Below, in pieces: positions 23,101 through 32,055 of a DNA stretch of 64,000 nucleotides (position 1 is the first letter of the stretch; every line of letters begins with the position of its first letter). The notes beneath the pieces are model-generated. The model searched no databases, was not told the DNA's origin, and saw nothing but the letters and a program-made list of their open reading frames with translations. This DNA is from Takakia lepidozioides (lineage: Eukaryota; Streptophyta; Takakiopsida; Takakiales; Takakiaceae). The stretch spans positions 17,608,001 to 17,672,000 of the forward strand of contig CM060734.1 of NCBI GenBank assembly GCA_030704615.1, given 5' to 3'. Both the position numbers and the translations under genes were made by a program.

Positions 23101-25242
23101 AGAAGAGAAAGGAAAGACGTGTCCCTGCTGGGCCAAAGTCGGCAAAGGAATCTGCTGCTCTGGAAGAATCCAGAAAGGCAGCTGAGATGGCACAAAAGAC
23201 GGTGGATGCAGCTGTGCAGGCCCAACAGAAGGGGTCGAAGAAGAGGACTCGCCAGCAAGGAGCAGCTGTTGTGACACCCGCCAAAACGAAGAAGCAGAAA
23301 CAGCCTGTTCAGGAAGAGGGTGAGGAAGAGGACTCCGATGGAGACTTTGCAACCAGCCCACCCCCCCAAACGCAGGCTGCCTCCCCTGTGCCCACCGTTG
23401 TCACGAGAGGCACGAGAACTGGCTCGGCAAAGAAGGCACTCTTCAACCCCCCAGGGGGGCACCCTTTCGAGCCGGTGGAAATGAAGAGGCCGAAAGTGGC
23501 TCCCGAAACAGTAGTCCAGTGTGTAAATGAGAGTTTCTTGGCGGCTTTGGATGGACGGGCAGCCAAGTTGGCATACATGAAGACCATGGAGGGTCTGAAG
23601 GGCAGAGCACTGAAGAAGGCGACTGCCGAAGAGCCTTCCGACACCCCAGGATTTCAGAATATGGTCTCGTTCTTTGAGAGGGTGTGTGCAGACAAGGATT
23701 GTAGGAGGGGCGGAAATGCCACCGAGTGGTCTTGCGATATGATCATCTTGGATATTCCGGACGGAGAGCCTGTGGAAGGACTGCAAGCTTTGCCATCTTG
23801 GAACAGGTACTCGGAGGACTTTTGGAAGAAAGGATTCGGGCTTGCCCGCATGGTGTTGGACGACAGAGGCTGTGTGGTTGTCCTGGCGAGCAGAGGAAAA
23901 AACACTCAGACAGGAATTGCGAAGTGGACCCGCAAGAGCGCCGTCCCGATTCTGAAAAAGAAGTGGACGTGCATCAACACACTGGGCCTTCGGTCGGAAG
24001 GGAAGAAGGTGATTACGACACTGGCACTCGTCCATTCATTTGCTTGGGTGTTTTCAAATGCGGTGCCGCATTCGGTTTCTAATCGTTTTCCCCCTGTGTA
24101 TGCAGACGAAGCAGTTCGATGCATACTGCTTTGTGAAGGAGAACTCCACCTTTGCTTTCCGGAAGGAGGGAGGAAAGGTTGACCCGAACTGCGACCCACT
24201 CGATTACGACGTTCTGTTCAACAACGTTCCCAAGGAACTTCTCCCTCATAGCCTCACTTCAACGGAACCCCTGCGGTACTCACGGACTCGGAGCCCTGCC
24301 TTCATTCAGACAATTATGGAGACATGCACAGACGTGGAGGGCACAGTGCTCGACCTCATCTGTGGGACAGGTATGCAGAATCTTGATCTATGCTGTTCTG
24401 CAAATTCTCGTTAGGATGTAGTTCGCAACATCTGAAGCGCCATGTGGTAATGTGTGGATGGCATTGTAACAGGTGCCTCAATGTGGGCTGGGCGGTTTTC
24501 CGACCGGCACCTCTTTGCCTACGAGGAGGATTCATCCGTGTGGGGATCCCATCTGGAAGGGCTGCAACGGAATGTTAAGGCTCCCGACAGAGCGGAAGTC
24601 TCCTCGGATTCGTCGGAGTCCGAGGAAGACACAGTGGACATTGATGCGGAGGAGAACCCGGAATACGAGTGAGTGCAAACATTGTAAGTTTGCAAAGCCT
24701 TCTGGGTCATTTATGTCAAACGAATTTCCCGACTGTGGTTCTCATTAGTCTCGTTGATGATTGTCATGTGCAGGATTGCAGGGTCCGGGTCGAAACATGT
24801 AGGGCCTACACTTCCTGCCAGGAAGAATGTCCCGTTCTTTGCGAGGGCCGACTTCATGACGAGCCCGGTGAGGGACTACTCCCTTCCTAGTTATGCAGCT
24901 AAACTCGCAAATACAGCGATTAGAAGAAGTGAGAATCCCAGTAAAGTAGAGCAGATTTTGGAGAGGGCTAGGGAGGACAGAAGGATAAGGAAAGAGTTGG
25001 CAGCAGCTCAGACAGGTAGACGGGTACGAAAGTACATATGTGATTCAGCGGATGAGAGCGACGCAGACAGGGAGGAAGACGACCCAACGGAGGTGAGATG
25101 GACAGTTCCGCAAGGGGAAGATGGGATTTTCGAAAGCCTGGCCAACGAGCAGTCCGCTGGAGATGAGAAAGGCACTGAGGGGGTGGAGGCGGAGCAGGAC
25201 AGTCTAGAACAGGATGAGGATTCGGATGATTTTCAAGATTAA
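20174..25242 (+). CDS. ParB/Srx-like + beta-class-like DNA methyltransferase protein (MULE-1 cargo)
   Basis: Intron-rich gene of about 1300 residues. Inferred exons: 20174-20343, about 20470/20533-21554, 21667-21856, 21957-22241, 22296-22441, 22525-22742, 22889-24029, 24106-24370, 24473-24668, 24775-25242 (first two uncertain). In order: a basic N-terminus (RRKLRKLYF), an acidic linker, a ParB/sulfiredoxin-like core with MFFVWDGNHRLLAW (about 21388-21430), a helical middle part, a charged Lys/Glu linker, then a methyltransferase-like end. This holds IILDIPDG (23745) where the DPPY/DPPW catalytic motif IV is expected, and later VLDLICGTG (motif I, SAM binding) with an acidic FAYEED strand. The IV-before-I order is that of beta-class N4/N6 amino-methyltransferases. 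The intron at 24371 splits the last Gly codon of motif I; the copy at 41665-47365 has the same break. DIPDG in place of DPPY may mean altered or lost catalysis. The fold assignment is inference from motifs. Confidence 0.75.
21585..21606. promoter_or_regulatory. Palindrome copy in intron of ParB/methyltransferase gene
   Basis: CGAAATGCGGTGCCGCATTT, the MULE-1 palindrome, lies between the donor at 21555 and the acceptor at 21666. Confidence 0.8.
22793..22814. promoter_or_regulatory. Palindrome copy in intron of ParB/methyltransferase gene
   Basis: GAAATGCGGCACCGCATTCG lies in the intron between 22743 and 22888. Confidence 0.75.
24055..24074. promoter_or_regulatory. Palindrome copy in intron of ParB/methyltransferase gene
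   Basis: CAAATGCGGTGCCGCATTCG lies in the intron between about 24030 and 24105. Confidence 0.75.
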
Positions 25243-25374
25243 TAGAATTTTAATGAAGTCTCTGTAAATGTAAATTCTCTTCCAGAGTATATAAAGGAAA
25301 TTCTGCCAGACATTCGTGACCCCTCTCCAGTGTGCATTCCAGCCACACAATCGCCAAACCACGACGCTCCCAAA

Positions 25375-26035
25375 ATCAGAAATGGGGCACCGCATTTCCA
25401 AAATTTTGGCAACTCTAAGAACCTCTTTTGGAAATGCGGCACCGCATTTCCAAAACAGGGGAGGGACTAAATTTTCCATTTCAATGTTGGCATAGTAAAA
25501 AGTAATCGGCCGATTGGAATGCGGTGCCGCATTTCCAAAATTTCCTTTGCATGGATGCCACCACGCTTACAGAGGTCGAACAAGGAGGTCGAGATGGCGG
25601 AATTGAAAATGCGGTGCCGCATTTCCATATTGGGGATGGTCGTTGTTCGAACTGCAGGCCCATCAGCAAAAATTGGCACCGCATTCCATTGTAAAAAAAA
25701 AGTCGATGACGGACATGGAAATGCGGCGCCGCATTTCCAGAACGGACATCGCAATTTGTCCATTTGCAGACCCTCTCACGGAAATGCGGTAACGCATTCC
25801 ATCGCGCTGGTCGGAAATGTCACACTTTTCGAAGTGTTGGACGGAAATGCGGCACCGCATTCCCTTGTCCAAAAAGAAGTTTCCATTGCCAAGCTGGAAA
25901 TGCGTCGCCGCATTTGCAATGCCAACCTCGTTGTCTGTCCAATTTATAGACCCGTGTTGGTATTTCGTGTACCTGGACGGAAATGATGCACCGCATTTCC
26001 TTGTCCCACATGGAAATGCGGTGCCGCATTTCGAT
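25375..26035. promoter_or_regulatory. Second palindrome cluster of MULE-1
   Basis: About eleven full or decayed copies of the MULE-1 palindrome (near 25382, 25431, 25518, 25606, 25672, 25718, 25780, 25841, 25897, 25980, 26013), spaced 33-88 bp without the strict phase of the left array and with unrelated spacers. It lies just downstream of the methyltransferase gene. Confidence 0.85.
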
Positions 26036-26288
26036 GCCGACATGGCGTTACTCTGGTATATTCTTGACACATGACTCACATACCGGTTACTCTGCTATAT
26101 TCATCCGGACAGACACATTGTAGAAATGAGACATCAAATTGTAAACAGTGGGCCAATTCCGACAGTTATTCAACAGAATGAAACACAATCATACAGAAGT
26201 GAGGTACGATGGGTTTATTGATCGGACACGATGTCTCACATTTACCAACTGCAGACAAAACTAAGCCCTTCCTCCTTCTACATGGGCT

Positions 26289-26986
26289 TCACCAAGTCGA
26301 CGGAACTTCGATACCCCTCAAAACAAGCTCATCACTGCTGCGGCACCTCGAGGTAAACTGCAATTCGGTCGTTCTGCTGCCCTTGCTGGAGCCGACGACA
26401 ATGTCATGTCCATCAATGATACCACCATCATACATTGACAAGGTCACTGTGGGCCTCATGTGCCCGTGCGATTCGTCTTCGCAACTCAGCCGAATGTCTC
26501 CATACACTGGAAGAGCGGAGTGATCTGCACGTATATAGTTTTCCCCGTGCCGTCCTCCCTGGTCCACTGGCAGCAGTTCCAGCGCCAAAGCGAGGCCGTG
26601 CGTGATCTGTCCGGCATCCCTTTCCAGCTTGGTATATCGAGGTCAACAATTTTCAGGACCCACGGACCGCATTGACCCTCGCCCTCACCTCGCTCAAAGC
26701 GGTAATAGCCCTCCAGATACTCCATTGCGCGCAAAGACTCTTGCTTGATTCCAGCAGCGTCTGTGAAAACAGAGAGCCAGACAATGATGTCTCCTGATTC
26801 TGGTTTGAACATAGCATAATCGTGGCCATGATAAGGGCAGTCGGCTGGATTTCGGCGGCACGGCATCCTTGAAAAAGAGTAGCGGAGTACGCTCAATGAC
26901 AGCAGCTCCCGGATGGAGGAGGAGCAGCGCGGTGGCTGGAAAAAGTTCAAGCTAACGCTGCAATTCCTCACAACACTCCAGGGCAC
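26289..26986 (-). CDS. Unknown MULE-1 protein, paralogue of the gene at 27227-27910
   Basis: No family recognised. The coding part begins near or before MPCRRNPADCPYHGHDYAMF (ATG at about 26866). It aligns throughout with the divergent neighbour: shared C-x-R-N-x-x-D-C-P, DYAM, SGDI-(I/V)-(V/I)-W, FERG, RWNCC-x-W, YGDIR, DGG-(I/M)-I-(D/E)-G-(H/Q)-DIVV. The last third (YGDIR to DIVV) is read in a different frame from the first, with the switch near 26525-26545, so there is an indel, an intron or a sequence error. The head-to-head pair suggests an inverted gene duplication within the transposon. Confidence 0.55.
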
Positions 26987-27144
26987 ATTTAAATTCCCCC
27001 CTACAGGATCCTGGACCGATGAAGATTGGCTGCTTCATGAATGTAGCCGTTTCAGTTTCCTACCCTGCCATGCAAACTATGGGCACTCACTGCCAGGTGG
27101 GCCGATAGCCACTGGACACGACGAAGTCCATCCCCTCTTCGATG

Positions 27145-27166
27145 TAAATGCGGCGCCGAATTTCCA
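27145..27166. promoter_or_regulatory. Decayed palindrome between the inverted gene pair
   Basis: TAAATGCGGCGCCGAATTTC lies in the 240-bp space between the two divergent unknown genes: one MULE-1 palindrome with two mismatches. Confidence 0.7.
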
Positions 27167-27226
27167 TCCGGGGGGATGGACTTCGGTGGCAGATCTCAAA
27201 CTATAACTTCTTGATGAGAAAGATGT

Positions 27227-27910
27227 ATGGTTCATCCACCTCCGTCGGTGGGTACGTGGGACCCAGATGCTCCATTATTGGAGGCCGGACTGCTCTTCCG
27301 CTTCGCATCATTTCCAAAATCTAAGGGCTTCGTAGCTGTCCGCAAGGTCATTGTCATCTGCATCCAAGTCGTCCTCAGGTCCTCCTTTGCAAGGATGCCG
27401 TGCTTCCGGAACCGGGACGACTGCCCATTTGGAGGCATCGATTATGCAATGTATTCGGCCACATCGGGAGACATTGTTATCTGGTACACAGATTACACAG
27501 AAGATACTGGTTCGATTGTGGAAACATTGGTGGCTTTTGAGTATATCGTAGGCCACTACGCCTTCGAGCGGGGTGACGATCTTGGTCTGAGGAGTCCGTG
27601 GCTCCTGCGCATCCTCGATTCCGATTTTCCCAGCTACGACGGTCACCCATGCAGAAGAAGGCGCACTGCTATGCTGTTGCGGTGGAACTGCTGCCACTGG
27701 ACGTGGGTGGACTCCATCGGAGAGACCTATTCTCCTCAAGGAGTGCGCTCCTCTTCTCCATTGTATGGGGACATTCGCATTGGTGTGGACGACGAAAACG
27801 TGAAGATTTCCATATTCGATGGTGGTATGATTGAAGGGCAGGACATTGTGGTGAACATCACTAGGGCGGTACAACGGCTGCAATCGACTTTACATGGAGG
27901 AGCCCCATGA
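27227..27910 (+). CDS. Unknown MULE-1 protein, paralogue of the gene at 26289-26986
   Basis: A single open frame of up to 227 residues; the shared homology with its neighbour starts about residue 45 (VVLRSSFARMPC), so the true start may be the Met at about 27393. It holds MPCFRNRDDCPFGGIDYAMY, SGDIVIWY, FERGDD, RWNCCHWTW, SSPLYGDIRIG and SIFDGGMIEGQDIVV. Cys and Trp residues at fixed spacing suggest a small folded, possibly metal-binding or disulfide domain, but I cannot name it. An AATAAA signal follows at 28041. Intact, unlike its paralogue. Confidence 0.6.
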   Translation: MVHPPPSVGTWDPDAPLLEAGLLFRFASFPKSKGFVAVRKVIVICIQVVLRSSFARMPCFRNRDDCPFGGIDYAMYSATSGDIVIWYTDYTEDTGSIVETLVAFEYIVGHYAFERGDDLGLRSPWLLRILDSDFPSYDGHPCRRRRTAMLLRWNCCHWTWVDSIGETYSPQGVRSSSPLYGDIRIGVDDENVKISIFDGGMIEGQDIVVNITRAVQRLQSTLHGGAP

Positions 27911-28040
27911 CTCATGAGCTAGTTCTGAGAGCAGTCGAAGTCCCATTGACAACGTGACTTGTATTCAGTAGGCACAGGGCTAAAGATTTGATTGCACAAT
28001 CAGCACAGTAGACGTGCTTCAAATGCAATTCATGTGGATC

Positions 28041-28046
28041 AATAAA
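28041..28046 (+). terminator. Polyadenylation signal (AATAAA)
   Basis: AATAAA about 130 bp after the stop of the 27227-27910 gene, followed by T-rich sequence. A plausible 3' end signal. Confidence 0.4.
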
Positions 28047-28369
28047 ACCTCATTGTGCCCTCTTTTTATTCTATTCTGTGTCCATCGTTCCTAGAATGCG
28101 TCATTGCTCATTTCGTTTGGGATTGGGAGTGTGGGTGGATTTTGCAAGTGGCTGGTAGGCTGAAATGGGCCCCCATTGTACAGAGCAGTACCACCCTACC
28201 ATTCGCGAAACATTGCCTTTCAATATATAATTCTAAATAACATTGCCGAACCTCCTTCATCGGGAGGTCCTTCTCCCCCTATGACCGTGGCACCCTAAAC
28301 CCTATTCCCGCGGACACTCATTTCCGGAAAATAGTGCTGCTCATTTTTTTTCCACACTTACGACTCTGC

Positions 28370-28417
28370 TCATGGCTCATGCCGCTCATGGCTCATGGCT
28401 CATGAAATAGCAGCCCC
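28370..28417 (-). repeat. MULE-1 right terminal inverted repeat
   Basis: Read on the minus strand it starts GGGGCTGCTATTTCATGAGC and continues with ATGAGCC words, mirroring the left end with one gap and a few mismatches. Confidence 0.85.
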
Positions 28418-28426
28418 CTCCTGTAG
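28418..28426. repeat. 9-bp target-site duplication, right
   Basis: CTCCTGTAG, identical to 13279-13287. Confidence 0.9.
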
Positions 28427-28604
28427 AGCCGATGCTTGATGTCAGTTTTAGATACCTTATGATACGAGTGACTCCGTGTCCTTGGCTCAAGTGAGTCCAT
28501 GTTTTCTCCTGCGTTATGGCTTTGCTCTTTGTAGCACCAAAAAAATACCCAATCTTACTATGTTGCTGGAAGATGGCTTGTTTGAATCAGGGGCAGTAGA
28601 CTAC
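28427..28604. repeat. Dispersed repeat, copy B, right part
   Basis: Continues copy B after the MULE and matches 9888-10063 with scattered differences until it meets the gap. Confidence 0.85.
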
Positions 28605-29104
28605 NNNNNNNNNNNNNNNNNNNNNNNNNNNNNNNNNNNNNNNNNNNNNNNNNNNNNNNNNNNNNNNNNNNNNNNNNNNNNNNNNNNNNNNNNNNNNNNN
28701 NNNNNNNNNNNNNNNNNNNNNNNNNNNNNNNNNNNNNNNNNNNNNNNNNNNNNNNNNNNNNNNNNNNNNNNNNNNNNNNNNNNNNNNNNNNNNNNNNNNN
28801 NNNNNNNNNNNNNNNNNNNNNNNNNNNNNNNNNNNNNNNNNNNNNNNNNNNNNNNNNNNNNNNNNNNNNNNNNNNNNNNNNNNNNNNNNNNNNNNNNNNN
28901 NNNNNNNNNNNNNNNNNNNNNNNNNNNNNNNNNNNNNNNNNNNNNNNNNNNNNNNNNNNNNNNNNNNNNNNNNNNNNNNNNNNNNNNNNNNNNNNNNNNN
29001 NNNNNNNNNNNNNNNNNNNNNNNNNNNNNNNNNNNNNNNNNNNNNNNNNNNNNNNNNNNNNNNNNNNNNNNNNNNNNNNNNNNNNNNNNNNNNNNNNNNN
29101 NNNN
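28605..29104. other. Assembly gap (500 N)
   Basis: Exactly 500 N between copy B and the satellite array; the true length is unknown. Confidence 0.98.
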
Positions 29105-31294
29105 AGATGGGCGTCAAAAACCACAACCGTTCAATGTGCATAGGCGCGTGCACGCATTGCGGATTTCTTTTTTCGCATTGACAAAAACCCAGATGACAGG
29201 AACGCCTCATTCGGACAATGGAACGATTTTTTTCGAATTGATCTCGTATTGCGCTTGGAACGTATAGAGGGTACATTGAACACACTGGCCAAGGTTGGAA
29301 AGCGAACGAAAAAAGCATTTGGATGGGCAACCATCCGTTTGGCCCATTGAACGAATTTCGATTGATCTCATATTACCCTGGTCCTCTTACATGGCACATA
29401 GTGCCAAGTCTAAAAGCCAACCAAATCATTTCGATGGCCAACATCCGTTGAGCATCGAATGAATTTTCGATCGATCTGATATTAGTCCGGGACCTGTGGA
29501 GAGGGTGTCTGAACGTGCTGGCAAGTTTGGAAGCTAACAAATGATTTGGATGGGCAACCGTCCGTTCACCCGTGAATGTATTCTGTTGGAGCTGCTATTG
29601 CTTTTGGGACCTGTTGGACTGTGTTTCGCGTGCTCACTTTGTTTTTCATCCCGTTTTTGAATGGGGCGTGTAATGTAGCCATATGCAATGTGCGTGCCGA
29701 ATTTGGGAGCGATCAAAATTCATTTGGACCCAAACCACAGTTTCTTCCCTTTGTTTTGCACTCCAAACTTGATTTGTGTTCTACTTCATGCACTCTTCAT
29801 AGAGAGTTCTGCAATAGTGAGCGAAAGAGAACACCTTTTTTGGGGGGGCATTCTGATTGGTCCAAATTTTGGCGGGGAGTAGCCGTGGGATGCCGGAAGC
29901 CGCAGAACAAAATTGAGCCGAAAACAAAAATCTACGTGCCAGAAACCCCCGCTGAAAGCAGTGCAAACCTATTTATTGGCTTAAAATAAATTTAAATTCA
30001 ATTAAATATGTGGAATGGCTTGAGGGGGAGCGCGTCGATGGGGAGGCAAATGATTTATTCGTCTGTTGTGTCTCCGCACATGTGTCGCGCACACGTTCAA
30101 GCACGTGCGGGCAAAAGAGGGGCTTCAACCACAACCGTTCAATGGGTGCAATAGCCGTGCACGCATTGCAGGATTTCTTTTTCGCATTGAACAAAAACCA
30201 GATGACAAGTGAACGCCTCATTGGACAATGGAACGTTTTCGATTGATCTCGTATTACGCTGGGACGTATCAGAGGGTACATTGAACACACTGGCCAATTT
30301 TGAAAGCGAACGAAAAATCATTTGGATGGGCAACCATCCGTTGGCCCATTGAACGAATTTCGATTGATCTCATATTACCCTGGGGCCTCTTACATGGCAC
30401 ATAGTGGCCAAGTCTCAAAGCCAACCAAAATCATTTCGATGGCCACCATCCGTTGAGCCATCGAATGAATTTTCGATCGATCTGATATTAGTCCGGGACC
30501 TGTGAGAGGGTGTCTGGAACGTGCTGGCAAAGTTTGGAAGCTAACAAAAATGATTTGGATGGGCAACCGTCCGTTCACCCGTTGAATGTATTCTGTTGGA
30601 GCTGCTATTGCTTTGGACCTGTTGGACTGTGTTTTCGCGTGCTCACGATTTGTTTTTCATCCCGTTTTTGAATGGGGCGTGTAATGTAGCCATATGCAAT
30701 GTGCGTGCCGAATTTGGGAGCGATCAAAATTCATTTGGACCCAAAACCACAGTTTCTTCCCTGTTTTGCACTCCAAACTTGATTTGTGTTCTACTTCACT
30801 TCATGCACTCTTCATAGAGAGTTCTGCAATAGTGAGCGAAAGAGAACACCTTTTTTGGGGGGCATTCTTGATTGGTCCAAATTTTGGCGGGGGAGTAGCC
30901 GTGGGATGCCGGAAGCCGCAGAACAAAATTGAGCCGAAAACAAAATCGATACGTGCCAGAAACCCCGCTGAAAGGCAGTGCAAACCTATTTATTGGCTTA
31001 AAATAAATTTAAATTCAATTAAATATGTGGAATGGCTTGAGGGGGGAGCGCGTCGATGGGAGGCAAATGATTTATTCGTCTGTTGTGTCTCCGCACATGT
31101 GTCGCGCACACGTTCAAGCACGTGCGGGCAAAGAGGGGCTTCAACCACAACCGTTCAATGGGTGCAATAGCCGTGCACGCATTGCAGGATTTCTTTTTCG
31201 CATTGAACAAAAACCAGATGACAAGTGAACGCCTCATTGGACAATGGAACGATTTTCGATTGATCTCGTATTACGCTGGGACGTATCAGAGGGT

Positions 31295-32055
31295 ACATTG
31301 AACACACCCGGCCAAGGTTTGAAAGCGAACGAAAAATCATTTGGATGGGCAACCATCCGTTGGCCCATTGAACGAATTTCGATTGATCTCATATTACCCT
31401 GGGGCCTCTTACATGGCACATAGTGGCCAAGTCTCAAAGCCAACCAAAATCATTTCGATGGCCAACCATCCGTTGAGCCATCGAATGAATTTTTCGATCG
31501 ATCTGATATTAGTCCGGGACCTGTGAGAGGGTGTCTGGAACGTGCTGGCAAAGTTTGGAAGCTAACAAAAATGATTTGGATGGGCAACCGTCCGTTCACC
31601 CGTTGAATGTATTCTGTTGGAGCTGCTATTGCTTTGGGACCTGTTGGACTGTGTTTCGCGTGCTCACGATTTGTTTTTCATCCCGTTTTTGAATGGGGCG
31701 TGTAATGTAGCCATATGCAATGTGCGTGCCGAATTGGGAGCGATCAAAATTCATTTGGACCCAAAACCACAGTTTCTTCCCTGTTTTGCACTCCAAACTT
31801 GATTTGTGGTCTACTTATGGACACTTCTCAGAGAGAGATCCTGCAATAGTGAGCGAACAGAGACACCTTTTTTGGGGGGCATTCTGATTGGTCCCAATTT
31901 TGGCGGGGGGGGGAGTAGCCGGGGGATGTGGAAGCCGCGCATTGCAGGTTTTCTTTTTCGCATTGAACAAAAACAAGAGATGACAAGTGAACGCCTCAGG
32001 GACAATGGAACGCTTTTCGATTGATCTCGTATTACGCTGGGACGTATCAGAGGGT
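31295..32055 (+). repeat. Short variant satellite unit (about 761 bp)
   Basis: About 260 bp are missing between GGAAGCCGC and GCATTGCAGGTTTTC. The same junction is in the unit at 36118-36873. Confidence 0.85.

Larger units (their letters stand above)
13288..28417. mobile_element. 15.1-kb Mutator-like transposon (MULE-1) with ParB/methyltransferase cargo
   Basis: The ends are defined by inverted terminal repeats (CTATTTCATGAGC plus ATGAGCC reiterations), a 9-bp duplication and the matching unoccupied locus. Inside: transposase with SWIM finger (14140-17745, minus), palindrome array (18170-19830), ParB-like/methyltransferase gene (20174-25242, plus), a second palindrome cluster (25375-26035) and an inverted pair of unknown paralogues (26289-27910). 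The near-perfect TSD and near-identical flanks suggest fairly recent insertion. The element is unusually large for a MULE. Confidence 0.92.

Noticed and set aside
22854-24035. Minus-strand ORF of 393 codons
   Set aside because: Antisense to the large exon of the ParB/methyltransferase gene.
18170-26035. CRISPR-like array (regularly spaced repeats)
   Set aside because: The spacers are themselves repeated, the repeats are perfect palindromes in a eukaryotic transposon, and no Cas genes are present.
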